Below are positions 44,826 through 57,600 of a DNA stretch of 64,000 bases, in pieces (positions within the stretch are counted from its first letter, which is position 1; each line of letters begins with the position of its first letter). Both the position numbers and the translations under genes were made by a program. The stretch covers positions 9,025,986 through 9,089,985 of the forward strand of contig CM025854.1 of assembly GCA_003952965.2 (NCBI GenBank). Direction: 5' to 3'. The notes beneath the pieces are model-generated. The model was not told where the DNA came from. It saw only the letters and a program-made list of their open reading frames with translations, and searched no databases. The stretch comes from Morella rubra (Eukaryota; Streptophyta; Magnoliopsida; Fagales; Myricaceae).

Positions 44826-47800
44826 CTTCTTCCGGGCCATTTTTTTTTTCAACTAGGATACCTCTTTTATTAAAGAAAAAATAACCAAAACAAGACCACG
44901 ACTAAGGTGGGTCAGTCCCCTCATACAACCAGAGTAAAGAAGAAAAATGCTTAGAAAAAAACAGGGAGTCCTCCAATCTCAATTTTGGAGGCGGCCCAAT
45001 GAGTGAGATAGTGCGCAATAGAATTTGCACGCCTATTAACAAGACTAACAGACCATTCTTATGAGTGGAAAAAAAGACATCGAACATCCCAGATGACGTT
45101 GCTGATATGCCAATCACCACACTTAGGGAAGGTTTTAAAGGATTTTATAACAAGAGATTAATCACTTTCCAAAATGATGCGCTGCCACCCACGTCTAACC
45201 GCTTCAGCTACCCCAGCTTACAGCAGCTGCTTCACCCTCCACAGGAGAACCCACATCAATCTTTTTAGCAAGAGCACCCACCACCACTCCATGACAATCT
45301 CGAAAAACCACCGCTGCTACAGAAAAACTATCTCCCACAGCAACATCAGAGTTAACCTTGATAACGAGGGGAGGGGGTGGACACCAAATACATTGGCTTG
45401 GCATAGGTTTAGAGTTCCAGGCCTCCAAATGCTCATAAGACAGTTTATTGATACTAGAAGCAAGGACAAGAACATTCAGCGGCTTACCTTCATGGACTAG
45501 TTTATTGTGACTACACCAAATAAGATCAAACATATTAGGAGCAAAGAGTTGGAATTTATGAATATCAGCAGGCGAGATACCAAGCTGCTTATCAGGATGG
45601 AAAAGGCACTCCAACCACTCTTCCATGGATAGGTGAGCAATTTTCAAAGAGTCCAAAGGCCAAGGGGCTAGTCGCCATAAGGTTTGAGCAATATCACATT
45701 CCAAATAGAGATGTGCCACGGTTTCAGTGGTGGAAGAACACAAAAAACAATCCGAAGGCACTCCAATACTATCACCTAGCCGAGTAGCAATCTTGCCCCT
45801 TGTAGGCAAAATATCCTACACAATTTTCCAAAGAAGCAATTTCAACCTATCACGCAGTTTGAGCCTCCAGAGCTGTTTCCAAAAGGGAGGACCGAGAGGA
45901 GATAAGGACGAGGCATAATCTGTAATTAAGGATCGATACATGGACTTCACAGAGAAATAGCCTGATTGCTCCAAAGACCAACATAATGTATCAACTCTAG
46001 GGATGATAGGAATCGATATGTGTTGAATAGCAATAACCGAGTCCTCAGTAAAAAAGTGTCTCAATTTTGGTAGATTACAAAATGGGTGGCCAGGAATAAA
46101 AAAAATCAGCAACATGCATCTCCCCATGCTCTAACCGAATTTGGTCAATGTGCGTTGAGGCAAAAATTGAGGAAGGGTCAGAATCCAGGGGTCAATCCAG
46201 ACATTAATACCAAGGTCATCCCCAATTAAATAGGAGACCCCGATTTTCAAAAGAGGTAGGGTCTTGACAATACCACACCAAATCCAAGAAGGAGAGGATC
46301 CCCTTGCTACATTCTAGCAATTATTACCACGCTGATACTTACTCTTTAGAAGCTTTACCTATAAGCAATCGTCATAAACCAAGAAGCGCCAAGCCAACTT
46401 GGATACAAGAGCAATATTCAGATCGTGAAAATTACGAAAGCCCAACCCTCCAACCCCCTTAGGGGTATAGATAGCTCGCCAAGAGTGCAAAAAAAGGTTA
46501 TGGGATTTATCAAGCCGATACCCCACCAGAACAAATGAGAAGCTCTATCTAGAGCAAGGCACCATGATTTCGGCATAAGGAAAGAGGTTAGTGGATACAT
46601 AGGGATGCCAATAGCTACAGACCTAAGCAAAGTAGATCTCCCAGTTTGTGCGAGCAATTTGGCTTGCCAACCCACAATTTTATCCAAGAATTTTCCTTTG
46701 ATCTCTTCTAGCGCCAAATGTTTAGACCGAGGGATTAATAGTGGAAGCCCAAATGTTTTGCCTTAGAGGGTAGATGTTTGAGACCAAAGAAATCTTTAAT
46801 GGCAAGCATTGATTGGCCCCAAAATTATTGCTAAAATGAATGGAAGACTTTTCACAGTTAATTTTCTGGCCTGACCAAGACATATATTTGTCTAGGCACC
46901 CTTTGATAGCTTCTGAATCTTGCCACTTTGCCCCTGCAAAGAAGAGCAAGTCATCCATAAATAGCAAATGGGATATAATAGGAGCACCCCGCCTGATCTT
47001 GATGCCTCTCAAATGCTCTTCATTCTCAGCCTTAATGAGTAACTGAGATAAAACCTCTGAACATAGAATGAATAAAAAGGGCGAAATCAGATCACCTTGA
47101 CAAAGCCCTCGAGAGGGATGGAAAGCGCCATAAGGACTCCCATTTAGAAGGATAGAAAATTGAGAGGAGCTCAAACAAAGTTTAATCCAAGAGAGCCATG
47201 TTGGACTAAAACCGAAATTCTCTATAACTTGAAGAACAAAAGACCATTCCACCCTATCATAGACCTTCTCCATGTCCGCCTTAATCGCCATCCAACCCCC
47301 TTTACCACGCTTATGGCACATAGCATGAAATAATTCAGTAGCAACAATATAATTGTCTTGAATAACTCTTTCCGGCACAAAAGCAAGCTAATAAGGAGAT
47401 ATTAATTTAGACATTAAAGGTTTAAGACGCTCTGTCAAAATCTTTGAGATCAGCTTGTAAATGACGTTACAAAGGCTGATTGGGCGAAATTGCCCCACCT
47501 TAAAGGCACCCTCCACTTTCGGAATGAGAACCAAATAAGTACGGTTCAGCTACGAAGGCAACCGATTGCAGAGAAAAAAATCCCACACGATTTTTATCAC
47601 ATCTGTCCCAACAATGTTCCAAAAATGCTTGTAGAATAAGACCGTCATACCATTAGGGCCAGGAGATTTTTCAGGACTTATTTGCCGAAGAATAGAAAAA
47701 ATTTCAGTCTCATCTGGTATACGAGTAAGCTATTCATTATCCAAAGCTGTAATTTCTGGTGAGAGCACCTCGTCAAGATCACTCGGGAAAGTTGGAAATT

Positions 47801-48551
47801 CAGAAGAATAAAGCGAAGCAAAAAACTGAACAAGTTCATCACCCAAAGCTTTACGCCCAGAAATCCATGCACCATGGTCTACCTGCAATCTCTCAATTCG
47901 ATTTCTGGATCTTCGAATAACAGTAGAGGCGTGGAAAAAGCGAGTATTGAGGTCACTAGAGGTCAACTACTCCACTCTAGACCTTTACTTCCACAACAAT
48001 TCTTCCCTTTTCCAAAGCTCATCTAGCTCCAACAAGAGACTACGCTCCAGCCTTAGTAACTCATCCGTTTGCTCCTTTTGCTGACAAGCACTCAAGAGAT
48101 TGGAAACTTTTTTGATAGAATCTTGAATATGCCCAAAAGTAGCTTTATTCCACTACTGCAAAGCTACTTGAACAGCTTGCAATTTATAGCCCAATATCCA
48201 TCCAGGAGAACCACAATAAGTTCGACTCCAAACTTGAGTGATAACTTCATGGCAAGACTCGTTTCTAAGCCAAAATCTTTGAAATTTAAAAGAATGCGGG
48301 GCAAAAAAAACAGAGCCCAACATATTGAGAATAAGAGGAGTATGATCCGAAGGAGCAATAGCATGGTGAATAATATTAGCATTTGGGAACGCTAACAGCC
48401 GAGGAATACTAGCGATGCCGCAATCAATACGCTCCCGTATATTGGCTAGGCCAGGGCGCCAATTACACCAAGTAAATTTCCTACCCAAAAAACCCAAATC
48501 CACATAACCGTTAACACGCATGAAGTGAGCCAAACCCCTAGAAGTGGAGGT

Positions 48552-49774
48552 TGTTGGCTTTTGTTCACAATCAATATTTTGATGATTTCAATAAATGGAT
48601 TAAGTTTACAAAATGGACATCTTCAAAGACAAAGACATTTTTATCAAAGAGCCAAAGACAAGAAGATTGAAGATCAAGAAGATGCAAGAGCTCAAAAGTG
48701 AAGATTCAAGACCATAGGGTATAACCTTGTAACTCTTAGTTTCACTTTTGACAAGGATTTGAATCACACACTTGCATATCTTTTAAACCGTGCATAAATT
48801 TCTTATCACAAGTTTGACAACCAAAATGTGCTTTAAATGTTTTCAAATCATCCCTATATAAACTCTAAGCCTTGGTTATACTTTTGGGAAGTTGGTTTTG
48901 GAAATGGATTTCAAAATGTCAAAAAGGAACTTTTTAATTGTAGCGGTCTATGAAAATGATTGTAGCGGTCGACCGCTACATGAAGCGGATGATGTTGACA
49001 GCATTCAAATTTTATGACCGTTGAGCAATGACTAGTTGAAACGGTCGACCGTACATGAAGCGGTTGACCGGTACAACGGTAAAATTGTCAGATCGACCCC
49101 TAACGACTATAAACGCTAGTTTTCTCATGTGGCCTATATATAAGACCTTCCTAATGTCTCAAAACAAGAGAGATCGACCACATATCATTTTACATAGCTT
49201 GAGAAATATCTTAAACCTTTTTATTCCATATTTCTCATATCATTCACACAAATTACACTTTTTATCCTTGTCATTGTGTGAATCAAAGAGATAGAGCTTT
49301 CCATTTCATATCCACTCTTTGAGAGAGTTTATTCTTGTATCTTCCTATCCAAAAAAGTGATTCCTTTAGTGAGGTTGTTCACTAAAGAAGAAGCTTAGAG
49401 AGGGTATATCTCAAGCTTAGTTGTGAGTGGCCGAAAAACCACTTGGGTTGTGAGTGTTGAGCAGGAAAACACTTGTAAGGTTCTCTAGCACCCGGAAGCT
49501 AGAGTGTACACTATTTGGAAGATAGTGGAAAACCTCAAGGCTCGGTAAAGGAGCTTGAGGGGTGGATGTAGGCGGGTTTGCCGAACCACCTAAAAATCTC
49601 GTGTTTGCTTCTCTATCCTACTCTTTACATTTAGCACTTATTTACTTATCGCATCAATATACTTGTGCTAAATTAGTCTTTACTTTGCAAACACGATTTT
49701 GGGGGTTAAAAGTGAAAAAGTTTGGAAACCCAATTCACCCCCCCTCTTGGGTTGTCTTAATCCTTGAACTTACA
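48552..49774 (+). mobile_element. Solo LTR of Copia family A (copy 2), near-perfect TSD
   Basis: It begins TGTTGGCTTTTGTTCACAAT and ends GAACTTACA, the same family as 21954-23166 and 26442-27682 but in plus orientation. Flanking pentamers are GAGGT (48547-48551) and AAGGT (49775-49779), four of five identical. The LINE-1 endonuclease frame continues across it, confirming an insertion. The U3 holds GTAGCGGTCGACCGCTACAT and related TCGACCG words (48958-49075). The U5 holds CCCAATTCACCCCCCCTCTT. Confidence 0.88.
49131..49143 (+). promoter_or_regulatory. LTR promoter TATA box
   Basis: GCCTATATATAAG lies in the middle of the family A solo LTR, after the TCGACCG-repeat zone and before the leader-like R/U5 part. 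The same TATA stretch is kept in the other three LTR copies of this family, as expected for the retrotransposon core promoter. Confidence 0.6.
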
Positions 49775-50249
49775 AAGGTTTTAACCAATTTGCCTCCTCT
49801 TTTTTCGTCTTGATTAAGTAAGTCATTAAAGTCACCAAGACAAATACGTGGAAAACGAAGTTACATTCAAGGAGCTACATGACATTCCAAAAAAATTCCT
49901 TATCACCCCACCAAGTAGGACCATAGACAAGAGTGCAGAAAAAAAGTGGGGGAGTCAGTGCCAGACTGAAACAACATATGAATAATATTGGGGGAGCTCA
50001 GTAAAACCTCCATCTTTAGGTTCGAACTCCAACAGAAAACCAATCCCCCTTTGCTGTCCAAGGGAGGAATAGATAAGAAAAAGGAAAAACCAATGGATTT
50101 CATAGTATGTCGGATAACATCATCACCACATTTAGTTTCCACCAAAAAATGCCAATGGGATCATATTCTTTGATGAGAGCTTTCAGCGCTCTAGACGCCG
50201 TGGGTCTCTGAAGACCCCGACAATTTCAAGAAATAATTCTCATGGCGCG

Positions 50250-51750
50250 GATGGGGGCAGAATAAGGCCCGCCACCCCAGCCGCTAGAGTATCCACAATC
50301 CGATCGGAGGTTTCACCTTCAGTAGTAAGATCAATGATGTTCTGTTCACAGATAGTCAAGGATTTTTTTCCTACCAGAGCGATTTCTACCACTATTAGTT
50401 CCGTTACCAATTAGAGCTACAAGGGATAATTCACTTCCTTCAAAAGAGAAATTTTTCACTATCTTCAATTTCTTAAAAGGGGAGGCCAAGGACGGGGCAG
50501 ATACAGGAGATACCTGACGCTTCTGAGCTTCTAGAGACCCCTCGAAATGATCAGCAACCAGAGCACCCACATTAATGGACGATCGAAGATTCATAGCATG
50601 CTGTCATCCCTTGTGATGCTTGGTGGATTTGTGGTGCTTAGCAATATTATCAAGGGATTGCATAGCCAAGTCTAAATTGAAAGGATCAATAATAGGAGTT
50701 TCACCGGTAACAACAAAGGAGAGAGGGAAATTATCATCTCGACACTCACGAGGATCCAGATGTAAACTCCTAGTAGGCCCTAAACGGGTGAACCAGGATC
50801 TCTTTGGTGAGAAAGCACAGACGCACCAAGAGTAGGCACTGAGAGTGGCTGAATATAATCAGAGGTGCTTTTATTCTCAACAAAAACGTTCCAAAGGATC
50901 GAGGAATTCCCATCTCTATCAGTACTAGAAATGGACTGAGGAGATGTCGAACTTTCCTTGACTCGTGGAGTACCCAAGATAGTATTCTCCCGTACACGGG
51001 CAAAAATCTGTTGAATAGGCAAATCACCTTTAATGCTATCATTCAGTGCACTAGAGAAGAGGTGGGGTTCTTATGATCACACACACCAGCCGAGTGGTCC
51101 AACCTGCCACAATGAGCACAAAAATTTGATAATCTTTCGTATTTGAAGCTAATCCAAGAACGAACATTGGGTCCTCTTATCAAGAAAAAACTCAATTGAA
51201 GGGGAGAATCAGCAGTAAATTGGGCTTTGATTCTGAGATAGCTTTTGTTGGAAGAATCATCATCAAGCATCAGCACTTGACCAATCTTACTCCCAATCAA
51301 TACGACATTTTCACGCCCAAAGCCACCTATAGGGAGCCTGTGGATCTGGACCCAAAAGGAGATAAGATTCAGTTCTATATCTTCCACAGCAATAGAAGGA
51401 GACCATTCCCGAAGAATCATAAGAGAACCCTTGAAATTCCACGGGGCTTGAAGAAGGATTCTCTCCTTATCTTCTTTCGACGCGAAAGTAAACAGAAATT
51501 TATTCGGCCCTGCATCTTCGATTTGGAAATCACGCAAGAAACGCCATCCCATTCGAATAACCGGAAAAATAATCTATTTCAAATTAATCTTTCTGGAGAC
51601 TAGCTGACCAACCAGAATTCTTTTCGACGTCTGAAGGACAGAGGAAGAATCAAATCTCAGGAAGGATGATAAATCATCCCAAGAGATATCGCGAGTGCGC
51701 TTTGTAATCTCAGCAATTTCGCGGTCCAAATCTGCCTCTGGAGGCTCCAT
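50250..51750 (-). pseudogene. LINE-1 ORF1 (DUF4283 and zinc knuckle)
   Basis: The start at 51750 reads MEPPEADLDREIAEITKRTR, then one stop near 51580. From 51552 an open frame of 169 codons reads MGWRFLRDFQIEDAGPNKFL, then RILLQAPWNFKGSLMILREW, the DUF4283 form, then FWVQIHRLPIGGFGRENVVL. The zf-CCHC_4 knuckle is FCAHCGRLDHSAGVC near residue 145-160. The remaining part to about 50250 is Ser-rich and broken by frameshifts, ending in a basic tail (PFKKLKIVKNF, RNRSGRKK). ORF1 would bind LINE RNA. It is decayed but nearly complete. Confidence 0.82.
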
Positions 51751-52124
51751 AGGAAGGAAGGAATCAACAAGATAGAAGGCCCATCAAGAAAAGATCAAGA
51801 CGCGGCAGAAACAACAGGGAAAAACTTCAGGAAGGACCAGGGGAACACCAGTGAACCAAACACATAAAAAGTCAAGGCGAGATGCAAAAAAAGACGGTGG
51901 AAAAATAGAGAAGACAGGTGAAAGAATAGAAGAAGAAGAGGTAAAAAGAAAGAGAGAGATGGTGAAAAGGCACAAGAGAGCCTATGGGAGAAGGAGGCAC
52001 AAAAAAAAAAGGCTAAAGAGTGGGAAAGAAGGGCGAAAAAATGGAAGAGAAGGCAAGGCGGAAAGAGAGGAGGGAGCGTGATACTCCGAAGGCTCCAGAG
52101 AGCGGCTAATTATTGCAAATGCAT
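51751..52124 (-). other. LINE-1 5' leader
   Basis: The stretch is GA-rich on the plus strand and thus CT-rich on the minus strand, directly upstream of ORF1 and ending at the 14-bp duplication. It fits a LINE 5' UTR with internal promoter. The plus-strand frame 51851-52081 is a Lys/Arg/Glu-rich by-product of this composition. Confidence 0.6.
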
Positions 52125-52138
52125 CTTCTTCCGAGCCA

Positions 52139-52800
52139 GTTAGACGTGATAATTACTCCCTTTAGAAATTTGTGAAACCCTAAGATTAAAAGCCAAGGTC
52201 ACCCACAGAATAAGTACTCATATACACGTTTTTCATCTCAAATAGGAAAGGGGCTCAAGTTCGTTGAAAGTGTCGGCCAAGTCCATGGATCAGACCATTT
52301 GAGATTGCTAAAAAAAAGTTAAGCTTGTTAATTTATTGCTATATTATAGCTAGCTGAATCTTAGGCATCAACAAATTAGGATGGTCTATGTTAGTTCCTA
52401 ATGTATATTGGTGGCATTGTATTCCGAGTCAATTTTGATGTGTAAGAAACGTGGTCTTGGATCAGTTGATTAAGAAAAGATGCTTAATTAGAAAGAAATA
52501 TACATAGCGTTTGTTTTCTTAAAATTTTACCCCTTAAAATTTTATTATCATTATAACAATTTTTCTCTCTTCACTTTTTTCTTAACTTTTTTGATTTTTT
52601 TTTAACTTTTTTAACTTTTTCATCAATTTTTTCATTATGTCTCCTCACTTTTTCATAAATTATTAAAATTTTACCATAAAATTTTATTCCCAAACACCGT
52701 GTTAAAGAAGTGAAGAATTATGCAAGTAGTTCTAGTTGAAATGCACCGGCACCAAATCCATCACAACCTTTTTATTAAGTTGCTGACGTGGCAAGGGATC
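52139..52800. other. Non-coding spacer between the two LINEs
   Basis: No gene is seen. A MITE-like stretch lies at 52505-52700. The remainder is AT-rich. The 5' border of the second LINE is not fixed and lies somewhere near 52750-52850. Confidence 0.45.
52505..52700. mobile_element. MITE-like element, about 196 bp
   Basis: The left side reads AGCGTTTGTTTTCTTAAAAT then TTTA. The right side reverse-complements to ACGGTGTTTGGGAATAAAAT then TTTATGG. The interior has TTTTTCAT/TTTTAAC repeats. The length matches the MITE at 43098-43293 and the ends are similar. No TSD was confirmed. Confidence 0.45.
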
Positions 52801-53239
52801 ACTTTCTCTGCCAGGGCTCGACCGTGTTTTGCGTGAGAAGGCTGTCGTCGCCTGTAGATGGCCTCCCTTCCAGGGCTATCAGCAATCTTGTCGACCGGTC
52901 TTCTAGTGGGAGGTAATTCTCATCGGAGTCAGAGGAATGATTTGTTCTCGAGTTCGTCTAAGGTACCAACATGAGAGGGTGTCGTTTCAAGAGGGTAGCT
53001 TGCTGGAAGGCCGATCGTCGGCAGATAATTCGATACTTTGAGAAGGAGAAACGGGAGAGCTGATGCGGTGTGTGGCCAGAAAGAAGGTCTGGACGATGGG
53101 TTGGGTGTACTGGCCTGTCAGGTCATCGGAGCTGGGCCCAGTGACCAGTCAGAAGTGGTGCTAACAATGGGGAAGGATGGTGAAGGGTGGCGGCAACTAT
53201 TATGGGCTAGTTTATATCTAAAAAATCCGTTTTGGGTAT

Positions 53240-54605
53240 TTGGTCCTTCGTAGATGCGTTGGTAAATGCACCACAGCCTCTTCGGGAAGTTTCGATTACT
53301 ATGCGACAACCCAAGACATTGAACGAAGAGATGTTTGTTCAATTCTCCAAGGAAGAGATCGAATGATTGGCTACTCCATTTCGATTTAACGCGATTTTAC
53401 TTTTTTAAGGCTCAAGCCATCGCTGGATGTAATTCAATCTCACATAAAATCTAGATGGGGATTGTCGACCATGCCAGTGGTTGGGTTATTGAATGATTCA
53501 AAGCAAGTGTTAGTTCGATTGGGTTCTGAAGATGACTTCGTCAAAGTTATGTCTCGGGAGTCCCGAGAAATTAATTCTCACCATTTTAGACTGTCGAGAT
53601 GAACTACAAATTTTTCGACAAAAGCTCATCTTCAATCATTCTAGTTTGGGTAACATTTCCTAATTTGCCTATTCATTTTTTCCATGAATCTGCTTTATGC
53701 AGCATTGTACCTCATAATGGAAAGTTTCTTAAAAAAGATAATCCCAAGGCATGTTTGTCCCATCTTACGAGTTTGTATTGAGATGGATGTTTCCAAAACA
53801 TCTTTTAAATCCTTTTGGATTGGGATGCTTGGGGCACCGGGTGATCATTTTCAAGAGGTGTTCTATGAAAGTTATAGTCTTTTTTGTGTTAAGTGTTGTA
53901 GGTTGGGCCATTCTGTATCATTTTGCAAACCGGGGACCGTGAGAAAATCTCAAGGAAAGAATGGTAAACATGTTGATCTAGAAATGGTGTTAACTAAACA
54001 AGTTAAAAAAAAGTGTATCATCCTGTCCAGAATTTGGGGACTGTAAAAGATTCGCTAAGGATTGGGAGACGCAAGTGGTTGAAAATCATGCATGTTCATG
54101 TGAATTTTTTAAACAGTGTGAAAATTTGAAGATCAGTATCGTGGGTCAAGAAGAACAAGTGTCAACTGTGGAGCGTCAAGGGGTGGTTGTGAATAATATA
54201 GGAGGTTTGGTTGCAGAGGATGGTCTTGTGTTTCCTTATACTAAGAGTAATTTGGTTATTGATAATTCTGAGGATTCTTTGGACTTGATGGGTGCTAACG
54301 GGGCTCCAGTTACGCTGGGTTTAAAACCCTTGCAGATAGATGGAGTGGAAATAAAGCAAAGTGATGTCTCTTCTTGTCCAATTAGGGATTTGCAACTTTT
54401 GAAATTTAATTCTTCTCATCGGCTGGTCTCTGACACGAAATTTGAAGATGATGACATTCTTGTTCTGAAACTTTTCAATATAATTAAGGATTATGACATA
54501 GACCCAGAACTTGCTATGCCTATTAAGTCCTTACGTAAGAAAAAAAGAAAGAAAGCGACGAAATTATTGGCCATATTGGGTCAGAAACCAAATTTTTTTT
54601 ACTGA
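53240..54605 (+). pseudogene. LINE-2 ORF1 (DUF4283 and zinc knuckle)
   Basis: The frame near 53250 reads ALVNAPQPLREVSITMRQPK, then EEMFVQFSKEEIEWLATPFR then FNAILLF, the usual plant LINE ORF1 opening (VSFSxEEIxxLAxPFRxxLVGKF). After frame changes it reads SSSIILVWVTFPNLPIHFFH, then VCIEMDVSKTSFKSFWIGML, then CVKCCRLGHSVSFC (CX2CX4HX4C) near 53884. A 176-codon acidic tail frame (54075-54605) ends in KKKRKKATKLLAILG. Stops near 53400, 53600 and 54045 break it. Confidence 0.75.
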
Positions 54606-57600
54606 TTAATGTTCTTATATGGCATGTGAGAGGAATTATTTCCTCCAAAACAAATTTGTTTCGGATAATCAAGAAGTATAAGCCAAGCATGGTTGTTTTT
54701 ATTGAAACCTTCTATTTCTGTAGATCGTATTGGTAGATGGGCTCGTTGGTTTCATTTTAAGAATTCTATGTTCAATGTTACTCAATGGGGGGAAAATTTG
54801 TATTTTTTGAAATGATTGAGTTCTCTTTAAGTACAGTCTCTTCTTAGCTTATTTCTGGATCGGTGGTATTTGATAATCATATGTTGGTTTCCTTGATATA
54901 TGTGAAATGTTTGCGTGAGGGGAGGAAGGAGTTATAGGATTGTTTGTGGGGCCATGAGAGTGAGCAGATTCCTTGGATTGTGGCTAGTGATTTTAACGTC
55001 ATTAGGGAGGACTCTGAAAAGTTAAGGAGGTTGCTTAGGGTGAGATGATTTTAATTCTTGTATTCAAGATTGCGAATTATTGAAGCCACCTTTTCTTAGG
55101 TCTAAATTTTCTTGGTGTAATGGACATTAGGGGCATTCACGCATATGGGTGAGGTTAGATAGAGTCTTGATTAATTATGCTTTTCTTAACGCCTTCCCGG
55201 TTGCATTGCTCTCGTATTTGCCCAGAACTTCGTTAGATCATTGTGCTATGTTGGTGGAACTTTAAAAGCCAAAAATTATGCCATGGATTTGCTCCTTTTA
55301 GATTTTAGAGGATGTAGTGCTCTTACCTTGGGCTATTAGATATTGTTCGAGTTTGCCTATTGAAGGGTGTCCAATGGTTCGCCTGGCTAATAAGCTTAAA
55401 AGAGTTAAGGACAGATTGAAACATTGGAGTCGTTTAGAGTTTGGGAAGCTAGATCAAAAAATTAATTCCTTGGAGAATAAAATTTTCTATTTAGAGAATA
55501 AGGTTTTGGTTGATGTTATTTCTTCGACTGAGTCAGAGTTGTTTGATACTACACAACAACTTAATCTGTGGATGTTGAGGGAGGAAACATATTGGAGAGA
55601 GCGGTCAAAAGTCAAGTGGCTTAAGGAGGGGCATGTGAATACAAATTTTTTTTTTCATGCCACTATTAATATAAAGCGTAAAAGGAAGCGAATTAAAGAG
55701 ATTGTTTTAGATGATGGTCGTCTTCTTTCTTCTGCCCAAGTTATCCATGATGGAGCAATGGATTTTTTTAATACGATCTTGTCTGTGTCAGGGGTGGATG
55801 TTAATTTTGATGTCTCTATTGTTATTCCTAAGTTAGTCTAGTATAAGGATAACTTAACACTGTGTCGTATGCCGTCTATGGAGGAAGTTAATGAGGCTTT
55901 GTTTTTCATTACACAGGATAATAGTTAGAGACCAAATGGTTTTGGTCGGTTTTCTATATTCAATGTTGGTATGTTGATTGTTTTAATGTTGTTGACATGA
56001 TCTCACAATACTTTCAGGGTGATCCACTAACTACATTCCTCGGAGCTTCTCATATTGTGTTACTCCCTAAGGTTGATCATCCTGATAGTTTTTCCAAATT
56101 TTGGCCTATTAACATATGTGTGGTAGCGTATATGATTTTTCGAAGTTGTTGGTCAAGAGGCTTGCCCTCTATTGCCTAAGTCAATTTTCCAAGAACAAGA
56201 CATTTTTGTGAAAAGGTAGAAGCATCTCTGACAATATCTCTATTACTCAAGAGCTTGTGCATAATTTAAATCGGAAGTGTGAGGGTGGGAATATACTTTT
56301 GAAAATTGATATGGCTAAAGCTTATGATAAAATTAATTGGGGATTTTTGCTCAGGGTTCTTTCTGCTTTTGGTTTTCTGGTTTCTTGGAGGAATTTGATA
56401 CTAAATTGCATTGCTTCTTCTATGTTCTATGTGATGATGAATGGCACTCCATGAGGTTTTTTCAAATTATCGCAAGATTTGCGGCAGGGGGATCATTTTT
56501 CCCTTTATTTATTAATTTTGGAGCATGAAGTATTGTCTCGTCTGTTGGACAATGAATTTTGTACTGGCTGATTATTTCTCGTTACCAAGAGGGTGCCCGA
56601 AGATCTCTCATTTATTTTATGCAGATGATGTCATGATTTTTGTCAATTGAAAGAAACAAAGCATGAATGCTCTCAAAATTTTTTTGAACATTTATGAGTT
56701 ATTTCCGGGCAGCAAGTGAATACGAACAAATCGGCTATTTATTTTCCTACGTGCTTATCTCTTGGTAGGTGATGGCCAATTCAATTTTTGGTTTGATAAC
56801 TGGACAGGAAATGGTCCTCTATCAGATTTGGTGTCTACGGTGCATAATTCAAATTTACGGCTTACTGCTGTTATTCAGATGTCAAATTGGGATCCCGTTC
56901 AGCTGGAAGATTTGGTTGGTGCTACTATTGTTACCAATATTATTTCGTCTCATCCTCAACTATGAAATTATTCAGGTACTCTCATTTGGAAAGAGGATCC
57001 CAAGGGTATGTTCTTTACTCGTAGTGCTTGGCATCTAATTTGTCACAAATTTTCTAAGGTTCATTGACGTCGGTGGATCTAGCATAAGTTCCTTCCTAGT
57101 AAATTGTCGTTAGTTATGTGGAGGTCATTGTATGATTGATTACACGTTCATGCTCGCATTTGTCATCTTGGCATTCCTCTGGTTTCTAAATGTAATTGTT
57201 ATGGAGAGTCAAGTTGAAGATCGAGATCGTGTTCTCAGTTCTGATATGATTGCATCTCAAGTTTGGAGATTTTTTTTTTCTAATGTTCTTGGGGAGTCCT
57301 TTGTGGCCAAATATTCTTTGAGGTCCAGGGTCTCTTCTTGGTGGAGCAAAGTAAAAATAATTCTCAATTCAATATTCTTATGGGTTACTTCCTTCTGTTA
57401 TTTCTTGGGCACTTTGTCGTTGTCGTTGTATGGTTAGGATGGAAGGGGGGGATTTTTTATGCTCTAGCAGTAGTCCTTTTGATTAGGGGCAACCTTATTG
57501 ATATTTCTCAGTAGATTACTTCGGTGTCTCATTTATCAAGTATTAATAAGAGTATTCTTTAAGATCTTAATCTTCTTGTTTGCATTCTGAAAAGACCCTT

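Larger units (their letters stand above)
44900..50243 (-). pseudogene. LINE-1 ORF2: endonuclease, reverse transcriptase, RNase H
   Basis: ORF2 starts at 50243 (MRIIS, then a TGA where Trp is expected, then NCRGLQRPTASRALKALI), the endonuclease/phosphatase opening. The endonuclease is split by a solo LTR and resumes with GYVDLGFLGRKFTWCNWRPG then RERIDCGIAS near 48470. Reverse transcriptase motifs are AIKADMEKVYDRVEWSF, GLCQGDLISPFLFILCSEVL and HLLFMDDLLFF, so the usual FADD is FMDD here. The zf-RVT region reads LLLWKIV, then DCFLCSSTTETVAHLYLECD then IAQTLW near 45720. RNase H reads IKVNSDVAVGDSFSVAAVVF then RDCHGVVVGA near 45290. At least five stops or frameshifts make it inactive. Confidence 0.88.
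44840..52124 (-). mobile_element. LINE-1: near-full-length L1-type LINE, 14-bp TSD
   Basis: A 14-bp duplication flanks the element: CTTCTTCCGGGCCA (44826-44839) and CTTCTTCCGAGCCA (52125-52138), one mismatch. The left border carries a T-run (A-tail on the minus strand) preceded by AATAAAAGAGGTATCC, a usual LINE 3' end. From right to left it has a CT-rich leader, ORF1 (51750 to about 50250), and ORF2 with endonuclease, reverse transcriptase, zf-RVT and RNase H (50243 to about 44900). Without the solo LTR at 48552-49774 it is about 6.1 kb, the length of an intact plant L1. It carries scattered stops and frameshifts. Confidence 0.9.

Noticed and set aside
51851..52081. Very basic 76-codon plus-strand frame
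   Set aside because: Opposite strand of the CT-rich LINE-1 leader. Composition alone explains it.
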